A stretch of 64,000 nucleotides of DNA from Cubamyces lactineus (GCA_022376465.1 JACDTU010000003.1:2480001-2544000); one strand, 5' to 3'; positions 47,390-56,983 are shown, counted from the stretch's first letter. The notes: generated from the letters alone by a model not told the origin. Made by a program: numbers and translations.

Positions 47390-48859
47390 ATGTCCACTCG
47401 AACCGTAGTCCGCACTCAGACGCAATCTCGCGCCCTAGAGCAAGAAGACCCCGCCGAGAACTGGAGTGGCTGGACAGCTCGCCGAGGCGACTCAGCGACG
47501 CAAGAAGAAGCTACTCCGAGCCGCCGCGGGCAGTTCGCTCGAACAATCGTCGAAGCGTCCTCCGATGGGGACGACGAAGGTGACCCGCCTCAGCCTCTGG
47601 TCATCTCTACCGCGACTGCCTCGCAGGTACCCCGCGAGCCATCTCCGGGGAACCCGTTCTCCGAGGGTCAGCCTTCAGGTCCGAGCCGCGGGCCTCCGGG
47701 TCCGCCTAGTCCTCCAGGTCCGCCGGGCCCTCCAGGACCGCCAGGCCCTCCGGACAACGACCCACAAGGGCCGGGAGACGACGACACTAGCTCAAGCTCG
47801 GACTCCTCCGACTCCGAAGACCGGGTTCAGTCGCAACTAGCGACCGCGATCTCTCTCATCGCGCGTACCCTCGAACGTACTACCGCTCCAACTCCGGCGG
47901 TTACCCAACCTTCGAACAACGAGCGGCACAACGTCCGCGAGCCGGACCAGTTCGACGGGTCCGACCCCAACAAACTCCGGTCTTTCTTCACGCAGTTGGA
48001 ACTTGTCTTCAAGGCCCGACCCTGAACCTTCGACTCCGATGAGAAGAAGGTGACCTACGCCATCTCCTTCCTCAAGGGCACCGCGCTACAGTGGTTCGAG
48101 CCCTACCTCCTCGAAGGCGACTCGGACAACCCCCCCATCTTCCTTACATCCTACGACCACTTCCAGGAGGAACTCCGAGTGAACTTCGGTCCTTACGACG
48201 CCTCCGGAGCTGCGGAGCATGAGCTGATGAACCTCCGGATGGGCGACAACCAGCGGATAGCTAAGTACATCACTCAGTTCACCCGCCTCGCTACTCAAGT
48301 CCGTTGGGGTAATGCTCCGCTCCGGTACCGGTTCTACGACGGACTTCCGAACCGTCTCAAGGACCGCATCTCCGAGGTCGGCAAGCCCGAGACCCTGGTG
48401 GCCCTTCGTGACCTCGCGCAGTCGATCGACAACCGCTACTGGGAGCGCAAGGCCGAGGTCTCGCGCGAGTCCGGACCTTCGAAGTCCGGTAACAAGTCGA
48501 CCTCCGACTCCAAGTCCTCCAACTCCGGCAACAAGTCCGGAGGTAACAACTCCGGACAGGCCTCCTCGTCTACCCCGTCCAAGTCCGGCAATTCCGGTAC
48601 TTCGTCGAAGTCTCCTAAGACTCCGAAGACCCCGGCCAAGACGTACACCGACAAGCTCGGTAAGGACGGAAAACTCACCCCCGAGGAGCGTCAACGCCGT
48701 TTCGCCAACAATCTCTGTCTCTTCTGCGGTGGAGCTGGTCATACCGCGAGTGCTTGTCCGAAGAAGACCTCGTCCGCGACTAAGGGTCGCGCCGCTCAAG
48801 CCAACCCCGCTCCCGCTGCGCCCGCTCCGGCTGCAGCCCCGAAGGAGACAAAAAATTAG
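47390..48859 (+). CDS. gag: Gypsy-1 gag, with one in-frame TGA
   Basis: The structural protein of the virus-like particle, 489 codons from ATG 47390 to TAG 48857-48859. The N-terminal 130 residues are acidic and contain a collagen-like proline-glycine stretch (about 47,690-47,755). The retrotransposon gag core follows (ALQWFEPYL, NLRMGDNQRIAKYITQFTRL, RFYDGLPNRLKDRI). Near the end is a zinc knuckle CLFCGGAGHTASAC (CX2CX4HX4C). The frame is broken once, by TGA at 48023-48025, just before the gag core. The rest of the frame is clean. The last codons overlap pol in the -1 frame. Confidence 0.9.
48023..48025 (+). other. In-frame TGA inside gag
   Basis: The single stop in an otherwise open 489-codon frame lies between VFKARP and TFDSDEKKV. 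One base change (for example a C-to-T transition in an Arg codon) could have produced it. Confidence 0.85.
48850..48856 (+). promoter_or_regulatory. -1 ribosomal frameshift heptamer A AAA AAT
   Basis: In the gag frame the codons are ACA AAA AAT TAG. The heptamer fits X XXY YYZ and lies directly before the gag stop. Slipping back one base enters the pol frame (AAA AAA TTA GTC), which stays open to 52,581. Confidence 0.8.
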
Positions 48860-51800
48860 TCCGCGGTCCTCCGAACTCCGTACCCCGTGAGGACCGCGTT
48901 GACTCCTCCGGTACGGAGATCCTCAGGCTCAACGCGTCCGCTCTTTCCGACCCCCATACACTCTTCCTCGACTTGTACTCCGATCCTATCCCAACTCCGT
49001 TCCGCGCCCTTATCGACTCCGGTTCCTCCCATTGTTTCATCGACTCCGATTTCGCGACTATGTATCAACTCCCAACTACCGCCGTAACCCCGCTCCGTCT
49101 ACAGCTTTTTGACGGTACTTCTAACCACCTGATTACTTCGTTTACCACTCTGCCCGTACATTTCCCGTCTGGAGAAGTCCTCAATATAGATTTCTATGTT
49201 ACTCCGCTCGACAAGTCCGTGTCTGCCGTTCTGGGATACAGCTGGCTCTCCGCCTACAATCCGTTGATTGACTGGAAGAAGCGCAGCATCCAATTCCGTT
49301 CCGCACCCCCGCCGCGTCCTGTTTCTGACACCATGGTACCCCCGCCAGCTCCGGCTGAGCGTACTCCGTCTACTCCGTCTACTCCGGCTACTCCGGAACT
49401 ACCGACTTCTCCTACTCCGACCTCCGTACCCCGGATCTCCCTTGTGAACGCTGCTGCTTTCGCTCGGGCTTGCAAACTCCCGGGGTCCGCGAGCTATACC
49501 CTGAACCTGTCTACCCCGGACTTGGCTACTGCGCGGAGTTCGTCCATCTCCGACTCTCCCCCGGACCTCACCGGAGTTCCGGAGGAGTACCACGAGTTTG
49601 CGGACGTCTTCAGCAAGACCAAGGCCGACATCCTACCGGAGCATCGCCCCTACGACTTAAAGATCGACCTGGAAGAAGGGGCTACTCCGCCACTCGGACC
49701 TATTTACTCCCTCTCAAAACTCGAGCTCGACACGCTTCGGGAGTATATTGACGAGAACCTCCGATCGGGGTTCATACGTCCGTCCAACTCTCCCTGCGGA
49801 GCTCCCGTCCTCTTCGTCAAAAAGAAGGACGGATCTCTTCGCCTTTGCGTGGACTACCGGGGCTTGAATAAGATCACCCGGAAGGACCGCTACCCCCTTC
49901 CTCTCGTCTCGGACTTGCTGGACGCGCCTCGGAAGGCCCGGATCTATACCAAAATCGACCTCCGTCACGCCTACAACCTAGTCCGCATAGCTCCCGGAGA
50001 TGAGTGGAAGACCGCGTTTCGGACCCGCTATGGGTCTTTCGAATGGTTAGTCATGCCGTTCGGACTTTCTAACGCGCCCGCTGCTTTCCAGCGGTTCGTC
50101 AATGACATCTTCGCGGACATGCTCGATGTGTGCGTCATCGTCTACCTGGACGACATCCTCATCTACTCCGACAACCCCGAGCAACACCGCAAGCACGTCA
50201 AAGAGGTACTCCGGCGACTCCGCAAGCACCGGCTTTATGCCCGCGCTGACAAGTGCGAGTTCCACACCGACTCCGTCGAGTACCTCGGTTACATCCTCTC
50301 TCCCACCGGACTCACCATGGCGGAGTCGAAGGTTAAGGCGATCTTGGATTGGCCCGAACCCCGGAAGGTCCGCGACATACAGTCGTTCCTGGGGTTCGCG
50401 AACTTCTATCGACGGTTTATTCCAAACTACTCCGAGATCGTACTACCGCTGACCCGCTTAACCCGCAAGTCCGTGCCTTGGCACTTCTCCGAGGAATGTC
50501 GGAGTTCGTTTAACGCTCTCAAGAAGGCGTTCACGACAGCTCCGGTACTACACCACTGGATGCCCGACCGACCCCTCACCGTCGAGACTGACGCCTCGGA
50601 CTACGCCATCGCCGGCATTCTCTCCCTTACCACCGAGTCCGGTGAACTCCACCCCATTGCCTTCCACTCCCGCACCTTGACCGGCGCGGAGTTGAACTAC
50701 GACACCCACGACAAGGAACTCCTCGCGATCTTCGAATGTTTCAAGACCTGGCGGCACTACCTCGAAGGTTCGGCAACCCCGATCGACGTTGTCACGGACC
50801 ACAAGAATTTGGTATACTTCGCGACTACGAAGTTACTGACCCGCCGTCAAGCCCGATGGTCGGAGTTCCTCTCGCAGTTCAACCTCGTAGTCCGGTTCCG
50901 GCCAGGTAAGCTTGGAGCGAAGCCCGACGCACTGACACGCCGTTGGGACGTCTACCCAAAAGAGGGGGGCAGTGACTACTCCGTCGTCAACCCACACAAC
51001 TACCGACCGGTTTTCACCCAGGAGCAGCTCGCCGCGTCCCTCCGGGCTACCTACCTCCGACCCCCCGTACTCCGAGCTTCCTTCGTCCTCGACTCCGAAC
51101 AACTCCTCTCGGACATCAAGTCCGCTCAAGCAACCCCGACTCCTGACCCCGAACTATCTGCTGCACTCAAGCTCGCCTCCGAAGGTAACTCCCGATGGTC
51201 CCGCGATGAAGACGGGCTACTCCGACTCTCAGGTCGAGTCTATGTCCCGAACTCCGGCGACCTCCGCCTTCGCGTACTCCGAGCTTGTCACGACCACCCT
51301 ACTGCCGGACACTGGGGACAGAACAAGACGCAAGCCCTGGTCCTGCGGGACTACGCCTGGCCCGGACTTCGACTCTTCGTCCGGGACTATTGTAAGTCCT
51401 GTACTACCTGTGCGCGAGCTAAAGTCCCCCGGCATCTCCCCTACGGTACTTTGAAGCAACTCCCGATCCCCGAGCGACCCTGGAACTCCATCTCCATGGA
51501 CCTCATCGAGCAACTCCCGAACTCCGCTGGCTACACCGCGATCTTGGTGGTAGTCGACAGGCTCACTAAGCAAGGTATATTCATCCCTACCCACGACACG
51601 CTTACAGCCTCGGAGTTAGCGGACTTGTTCGTACTCCATGTGTTCTCCAAGCACGGAGTTCCCTCGCACGTTACCTCCGACCGGGGCTCGGAGTTCGTCT
51701 CTCACTTCTTCCGCTCCCTCGGTAAGGCCCTCGACATGCGCCTTCACTTCACCTCCGGTTACCACCCGGAAGGCGACGGTCAAACCGAGCGGGTTAACCA

Positions 51801-52581
51801 GACCCTCGAGCAGTACCTCCGGATCTATTCGAACTACCAGCAGGACAACTGGTCCCAACTCCTTCCCTTGGCGGAGTTCGCGTACAACAATGCTCCGTCC
51901 GCAACTACCGGTATATCCCCGTTCTTCGCGAACAAGGGCTACAACCCCGCCATCTCCGTCTACCCCGAGCGGGACCTCACCTCCGCTCGAGCTCGCGACT
52001 ACGCTGTCGACCTCGACGAACTTCACACCCAACTCCGACAGCAGATCGCCGAAGCCCAGGCCCGGTACCAAGTACAGGCGGACAAACACCGTCTACCCGC
52101 GCCGGACTTCAAGGTCGGAGATCAGGTCTATGTCCGAGCTCAGCACATCCGGACTACTCGTCCCTCCAAAAAGTTGTCCGAGAAGTTCTTAGGTCCGTTC
52201 ACTATCATCGCGCAGGTCGGAACTCACTCCTTCACCCTCCGACTACCGGACTCTATGCGCGCGGTACACCCCGTTTTCCATGTCTCACAACTCGAGCCTG
52301 CAACTCCGAACACCATCCCCGGCCGCGTCCAAACTCCGCCACCTCCGATCCTGGTGGACGGAGAACCGGAGTACGAGATTTCGGAGATCCTCGACTCCAA
52401 GATTGACCGCCGGCGTCGGAGTTGTCAACTCCTGTACCTAGTCCGATGGGCAGGCTACGAAGGTACGGACGAAGAAACTTCGTGGATCTTGGCCACGGAG
52501 CTCGGACATGCCCAGGAGCTAGTTTCGGACTTCCACGCAGCTTACCCGGACAAGCCCGGACCTCTTGCTAAATTGTCTTGA
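48850..52581 (+). CDS. pol: Gypsy-1 pol: protease, RT, RNase H, integrase, chromodomain
   Basis: This is expressed as a gag-pol fusion by -1 frameshifting; the pol frame has no early ATG (the first apparent start at 48,973 is TTG). It has about 1,240 codons with no stops. The protease motif is ALIDSGSSHCFID. The RT has YLDDILIYS and MPFGLSNAPAAFQRFVNDIF. RNase H follows with VETDASDYAIAGIL and TDHKNLVYF. The integrase has the HHCC zinc part (HDHPTAGHWGQNKT, CTTCARAK) and the DDE core (SMDLIEQLP, SDRGSEFVSHF, GDGQTERVNQTLEQYL). The last 60 residues form a chromodomain (YEISEILDSKID, LYLVRWAGYEGTDEETSWI) that can steer insertion to heterochromatin. Stop TGA at 52,581. Confidence 0.95.
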   Translation, partial: KKLVRGPPNSVPREDRVDSSGTEILRLNASALSDPHTLFLDLYSDPIPTPFRALIDSGSSHCFIDSDFATMYQLPTTAVTPLRLQLFDGTSNHLITSFTTLPVHFPSGEVLNIDFYVTPLDKSVSAVLGYSWLSAYNPLIDWKKRSIQFRSAPPPRPVSDTMVPPPAPAERTPSTPSTPATPELPTSPTPTSVPRISLVNAAAFARACKLPGSASYTLNLSTPDLATARSSSISDSPPDLTGVPEEYHEFADVFSKTKADILPEHRPYDLKIDLEEGATPPLGPIYSLSKLELDTLREYIDENLRSGFIRPSNSPCGAPVLFVKKKDGSLRLCVDYRGLNKITRKDRYPLPLVSDLLDAPRKARIYTKIDLRHAYNLVRIAPGDEWKTAFRTRYGSFEWLVMPFGLSNAPAAFQRFVNDIFADMLDVCVIVYLDDILIYSDNPEQHRKHVKEVLRRLRKHRLYARADKCEFHTDSVEYLGYILSPTGLTMAESKVKAILDWPEPRKVRDIQSFLGFANFYRRFIPNYSEIVLPLTRLTRKSVPWHFSEECRSSFNALKKAFTTAPVLHHWMPDRPLTVETDASDYAIAGILSLTTESGELHPIAFHSRTLTGAELNYDTHDKELLAIFECFKTWRHYLEGSATPIDVVTDHKNLVYFATTKLLTRRQARWSEFLSQFNLVVRFRPGKLGAKPDALTRRWDVYPKEGGSDYSVVNPHNYRPVFTQEQLAASLRATYLRPPVLRASFVLDSEQLLSDIKSAQATPTPDPELSAALKLASEGNSRWSRDEDGLLRLSGRVYVPNSGDLRLRVLRACHDHPTAGHWGQNKTQALVLRDYAWPGLRLFVRDYCKSCTTCARAKVPRHLPYGTLKQLPIPERPWNSISMDLIEQLPNSAGYTAILVVVDRLTKQGIFIPTHDTLTASELADLFVLHVFSKHGVPSHVTSDRGSEFVSHFFRSLGKALDMRLHFTSGYHPEGDGQTERVNQTLEQYLRIYSNYQQDNWSQLLPLAEFAYNNAPSATTGISPFFANKGYNPAISVYPERDLTSARARDYAVDLDELHTQLRQQIAEAQARYQVQADKHRLPAPDFKVGDQVYVRAQHIRTTRPSKKLSEKFLGPFTIIAQVGTHSFTLRLPDSMRAVHPVFHVSQLEPATPNTIPGRVQTPPPPILVDGEPEYEISEILDSKIDRRRRSCQLLYLVRWAGYEGTDEETSWILATELGHAQELVSDFHAAYPDKPGPLAKLS

Positions 52582-52688
52582 AGTTCACACGCGGAGTTCT
52601 CACCAGCAGATTTCTTTCTATACTCCTCCGCACTCGGACTACAAGATACTAGCTACGAAGTCCGAGGTCCGAAGTCCGTACTACCGCC

Positions 52689-54082
52689 CTACTCCGCCAT
52701 GTCCATGTCCGCCGGGTCCTCCGGCCCCTTCCCCTCCTTCGCGCCCTCGCCCTGCTCCTCCTCCTCCTCACCGGACTTGCCCCGCGCGGACTTGTCCAAC
52801 CCCGACCCATTCTCCTCCTCCCAGTCCGACCCAGCAACCCCCGCCCGCTCCAGCGCGTCCGCGATCGCGTCCTCCTTGTCCTGCGAGGTGATCTCAAGGA
52901 TCTCCCGCAGCATAGTCCCGAACTCCGTCGCGAGTTCGGACTTCACCGCCTCGCGGACGGCCTCGCCGATGACGGCCTTCAACTCCTTCCGCACGATCTT
53001 GGCGATGGCATCGCCAAGACCCCGGACCTCCTCCCGCATCATCTCCTCCCGCTGCTCCTCCTCGTCGACCAGCAGGTCGATGACCCGCCCCGCGGTGCGC
53101 CGGTTGCGCTGCACCGCGACGAGCAGGTGCTCGAGGAGCTCCCGGTCGGAGAGCTTCTCCGGGTCGTCGGACCACCGGAGGTCGGACTTCCCAACCTCCG
53201 GAAGTCCGGAGCTGGCGGACATCCGAGGGCCCGTCGACGAGCCTGCGATGCTCGGGCCTCGGGCGACGACTGTTCGTGCTGGGGGGTTAATTCCGGGTGG
53301 CGCGACAAAGGTCCATCGGACCTCACCTGGCTGCAGCGGCTTCTCCGCCGCCTTCTCCACCGTCTTCTCCTTCTCCTTCTCCTTCCCCTTGCCCTTCTCC
53401 GCCCGCACCTTCTCCGAACTCCGAACTCCGGTGGGCGCGGGGGTCTCAAACCCGTCGTCGTCGACGACGATGGGGGCGGACTTGACCTTCTTGCGCTGCG
53501 GGCTTGGGGCCTCCTCCTTGCGCGCGATCCGGGCTTGGATGTCCGCGGGAAGTCCGCGGGCCCCGACGCACGCGCGCGACCGAGCTTTCTGGCATTGGAC
53601 GCAACTCGACGTCCGTTTGCCCGCGCGGAACCGGCACGCGATTTGCTTCGCGGCGCACCGGTCGCACCTCGTCCTGTGGAACTCCGTTAGTCCGACCCCC
53701 GTACTCCGTACCCCGACCGGACTTACCGCGGGACGAGCAACTCCGCGTCGTCCTCTTCCTCCTCCGACTCCGGCTCCTCGTCCTCCGCGGGACGCTTGCT
53801 TCCCCGCGCGGAAGCCCCGGCCTTCGCGAGGGCAGCCTGGCGGATCAGCGCTGCTGCCTTCTGCGCGGCCTCGTACTCCGCGCGCTCTTTCTCCTCCCGT
53901 GCTCGCTCCTCCTCCGCTTTTCGCGCCCTGTAAACCACCGTTAGCCCGAACTCCGTACTCCGCAACCCCGGCAACCCCGGTACTTACGCTTCGGCTGCTG
54001 CGGCCTCCTCCGCCGCTGCCTTCATCCGGAGCTGCGCAAGGTGCGCCTCCAAAGCCTGAATGTTGTCGAGGGTTGAGGACAT
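52689..54082 (-). CDS. Antisense three-exon gene: Zn2Cys6-like coiled-coil protein inside Gypsy-1
   Basis: Exons 54082-53988, 53927-53727 and 53673-52689 (introns of 60 and 53 nt, both GTAAGT...CAG) give 426 residues. The N-terminus (MSSTLDNIQALEAHLAQLRM) is a helix that continues as an Ala/Glu/Arg coiled coil. A basic patch (GSKRP) and a Glu/Asp run follow. Cysteines 102, 105, 112, 123, 126 and 134 form CX2CX6CX10CX2CX7C, within the fungal Zn2Cys6 spacing. Then a Lys/Glu linker, a helical region (LLVDEEEQREEMMREEV through LREILEITSQDKEDAIADAL) and an acidic tail ending MDMAE. TATATAAG lies 63 bp upstream of the ATG. Plausibly a DNA-binding regulator encoded by the element, but no function is shown. 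The plus-strand frame over the same DNA is a Ser/Arg-rich mirror. Confidence 0.8.
53568..53666 (-). other. Zn2Cys6-like cluster coding segment
   Basis: It encodes CDRCAAKQIAC, ten residues, then CVQCQKARSRAC. Six cysteines and basic residues between them fit a binuclear zinc cluster, though the usual Lys/Arg pattern after the second Cys is weak. Confidence 0.7.
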
Positions 54083-54144
54083 AGTGCTGGTGGTGGTGGT
54101 GGGAGACAAAGAGCGAGGACGAACTGGCTAAGTCTCACCCCCGT

Positions 54145-54152
54145 CTTATATA
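54145..54152 (-). promoter_or_regulatory. TATA box for the antisense gene (TATATAAG)
   Basis: On the minus strand TATATAAG is 63 bp upstream of ATG 54082, and a GTG/CAC-rich leader lies between. It is inside the element, outside the LTR. Confidence 0.6.
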
Positions 54153-54276
54153 CACCTTTCTTCATCGATTCTGACCCTGCCCCGATTCTTGATCTCCGTT
54201 CCCTGGACTTATCGGATTACCTTTTTTGGACAGACTTCCATTTCCCTTCACTATAGGCCCTCAAGGGTTCGGGCCT

Positions 54277-54286
54277 AGGGGGGAGG
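54277..54286 (+). other. Gypsy-1 polypurine tract
   Basis: AGGGGGGAGG, followed by CAC and then the right LTR; expected plus-strand primer. Confidence 0.75.
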
Positions 54287-54289
54287 CAC

Positions 54290-54982
54290 TGTTACGCTCC
54301 GTGCTGTAACCCCGAAGCCCGATCCCCGAACCCCCGTACCCCGCTCCTTACTCCGCGTTACGTACTCCGTTCCTCCGTACTCCGCTCTTCCGTACCCCGT
54401 ACCCCCGACTCCGTTCTCCGTACTCCGCACTTCGTACTCCGTACTTCGGACTTCCCCCGACCCCATGACTTACATGTCTCAGATAACCCCTCATGGCGCT
54501 ACCTACATGAGGCTTTTGCTTACTGAGCTATCTACGTTATCTTACCCTTGGCAAGTTACTTCGTACTTTCGTTCTACTCCTTCCTATCACGTACATCTCT
54601 TATTGTTTCTATCGGGTTTCTGACTTAGTATAAATACTGCCCCGGAATGTAGTAGCTACTCAGTTCGGAAATCTCGTTATACCCATTACTGGTTCAACTC
54701 GTAGTCCGACACTCAACCCCGACCCTCTAGTCCGACCAACCTTCGTTCCCTTCCTACCAACCCCTTCAACCCAACCCCGTTCCCAAGTCCGACCTTCGTC
54801 CCGTCAAGTCCGTACTCCGAAGTCCGCAAATAGAGGACACCGAGTCGGAACCCGTGCGTTACTAATAGTTTCGCGAAAGTCCTCACCCCAGTGCTAGTCC
54901 GACCTCCGGTCGTACTCCGACCCCGAACTCCGTCCAAGTCCCGACCACCGGAGTTGTACCCCCGGACGGCACGGTCCTAACA
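54290..54982 (+). repeat. Gypsy-1 3' LTR
   Basis: 693 bp, identical by eye to the 5' LTR, with the same TGTTA/TAACA ends. Confidence 0.96.
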
Positions 54983-54987
54983 TCCTC
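54983..54987. repeat. Target-site duplication, right copy (TCCTC)
   Basis: Directly follows the 3' LTR and matches 46661-46665. Confidence 0.9.
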
Positions 54988-55960
54988 TGCTAATCTATAA
55001 CTTGACACCTTACGAATCTTTGGCCTGCGACTGCGAGCCCTGCGACTGTGAACCCTGCAACAGCGAACCCTGCGACTGCGAACTGTGAAGACAGCAAACC
55101 CCCAAAGCCTGCAAAACCTGCGAAACCCTGCGAGTTCAGAGTGCGAAGTTGCGAGTGCTACGTCTGCAGGATTGTGGGAGTTTGTGTAAAAGCTAGCTGC
55201 GTTCCCCTCCTTTCCTTCATATACTCTGCGACTGCTGCGAACCTGCCAACCACGAACCTGCGAAGCTTGCAACTGCGAAGTCTGCGAAGACACGAAGACG
55301 TGAAGCCTGTGGATTGCAAGGCTAGCAGTGCTCCCCTCCTTCCCTTTCCATCCAGCGAACCTGCAACATCCTCTCCCATCCTCTCCCATCTCTGTACCCT
55401 TTGCGAGGTTGGACAATACAGATGCCCTTCCCCCATACCCTTAGGGTCTCTCACTTGTGATATTTACGACCTTGCGAAATCTGCGAACTTGCGAACTGCG
55501 AAACTGCGAACTGCGAACTGCGAACTGCGAACTGCGAACCCTTGCGAACTGCGAACTGCGAACCCTTGCGACGACCTTGCGAAGATCTGCGAAACCACTT
55601 AGCTGCGAAACGGCGTGAAGCCACGAGGACAGACTCCGCGAAAAGTTTGCGAAACCGCGTGTTGCGAAAACCTGCGAAACTCCGCGACATTGGCGAAATC
55701 GACAGCCCGCGCTCCTCTCCCCTTGTCCCCTTCCCCCTTTCTCCTTCCCCGTGTATCCGCGAACCCTTTCCCTGCGCTCTCGCCAGCGTCGCGTCCTTCG
55801 CAAAGGCCAGCCAACCCTCTCTACCCACTCCCTTTGGTCCTAGGCTTTGCTACGGTTCGCGCCAGTCACAGGGCACCCGACTCCAACCTCCCTTCTCCTT
55901 CGCGTCCTTTCCCCTCTCCCCCGCCAGCAGGCCTCGACCTACAAAGGCTCTCGGCCCGAG
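54988..55960. repeat. GCGAA-rich repeat, right part
   Basis: CTGCGAA-type units throughout, densest at about 55,478-55,572 where GCGAACT is repeated in tandem with occasional CCCTT spacers. Open frames here are translations of the repeat and are not genes. Confidence 0.75.
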
Positions 55961-56018
55961 TAGTATCCTTCCCTTACGGGTGGGTTAGACGCTTCACCGT
56001 GACAGGAAGTGGGCGTAC

Positions 56019-56983
56019 CTTTTGGGATCGGCAGGAATGCTGCAGGTACAACAGCATCACGGTGAGCACGTTGCATCTCGTTGGTGACATTGCCGGCCAT
56101 GAGGTAGACCGGATGGAACTCTTGGTTTCCCGTAGCTACTGATGCGGTCGTCTTGTCCGCGGCGATACAGAGGGGTACGAACATTGCACCATGGGTCTCC
56201 GGATCCTGCGCAATAAGATCCTAGAGGAACAAGGGTAAGTGCAAATAACCAGACTTATACCATGTACGTACCGCCTGTTTCCACGACCAATGAGCGGATA
56301 GAAGGTTTGAGTATATGCGTGTTCCGTGCTCGTCAAACTCGCGATACGGACACATGTCCCATGATCCGTTGAAGTCGGGGTTGGATACCATGTTCGCGAC
56401 TACCGTACGTGAATCGCGTGCATGGACGATGTAGGACTCTCGCTGCCATTTGGGCGCATCGGGAGCAACAGGGCCGGCGTAGCGTATGACAAAGGTTGTC
56501 CACTCGGAGTCACCGTAGGGGATTGCGTCGATCGTATCTAGAAGGTGTTGATGCGAGGAGAAGAGGGCGTCGTCTTCGGCGTCGTGACCGTCCAGGATCT
56601 TCTTAGCGTGGAGGATACGGAAGAGGTGTTCCAAATCTCCTTTGGAAGCCGCCATCTTCTCAAAGAGAAGCTCGCCCGCCTCAAACGATGGCCTATCCGG
56701 AAAGGGATCGAAGCCTTCGCGGATGTCGCGCGGAGGTGGTGGAGCGTCCAAGTCTTGAAGATATTCGCCTTCAGCATTGCACGGTTGCGCTGTTGTAATG
56801 TAATCAGGGGAGAAAGAGACGTATGGAGGGTCAGAAAAGTCGCATACCTGAAAGCAGGGGATGATATTGTATCACCCGTGGCAACGCTTTCGGTTTGGGA
56901 TGTCGGTGGTAGCTCGCGCCATGAGCTAGAAATCCACGCTGAGTGGGGAACGAGCGGTTGCAAATATTGCAAAAGCGAGCCAT
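56019..56983 (-). CDS. Plavaka transposase-like protein, N-terminal part
   Basis: ATG 56983 begins MARFCNICNRSFPTQRGF, a C2H2 zinc finger (C-x2-C-x12-H-x4-H). After an intron come LDAPPPPRDIREGFDPFPD, LFEKMAASKGDLEHLFRIL, LDTIDAIPYGDSEWTTFVIR and SNLLSAHWSWKQ. The segment ends with SVATGNQEFHPVYLMAGNV and AHRDAVVPAAFLPIPK. All are standard Plavaka blocks in the right order. The part ends at a GTACGC donor (56018) leading into the 10.4-kb gap. Transcription would be divergent from the gene at 57336, leaving 352 bp between the ATGs. Confidence 0.85.

Larger units (their letters stand above)
46666..54982 (+). mobile_element. Gypsy-1: full-length Ty3/Gypsy chromovirus retrotransposon
   Basis: The 8,317-bp element has 693-bp LTRs that look identical throughout, TGTTA/TAACA ends and a TCCTC target duplication. 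Order: LTR, self-primer site, gag, -1 frameshift, pol (protease, RT, RNase H, integrase, chromodomain), antisense Zn2Cys6 gene, polypurine tract, LTR. Gag has one in-frame TGA. The sequence is saturated with CCG/TCCG. Confidence 0.95.
45606..56018 (-). other. 10.4-kb gap or giant intron splitting the Plavaka gene
   Basis: On the minus strand the left half ends CCAAAAG then gtacgc at 56018, and the right half resumes after tttatgatacag at 45606. Joining them gives IPKAEAEYANSPDF in the correct frame. The gap is therefore formally a GT-AG intron. Without Gypsy-1 and its target duplication it would be about 2.1 kb. Confidence 0.65.

Noticed and set aside
48973..48975. Apparent pol start codon
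   Set aside because: The codon is TTG; the pol frame is open further upstream to the slippery heptamer, so frameshifting fits better.
52699..54084. 461-codon plus-strand open frame in Gypsy-1
   Set aside because: It is the Ser/Arg/Pro-rich mirror of the antisense gene's Glu/Ala/Lys codons. The minus strand has introns, a cysteine cluster and a TATA box.
55048..55830. Open frames on both strands in the GCGAA block
   Set aside because: Translations of the simple repeat (runs of the same few residues in several frames).
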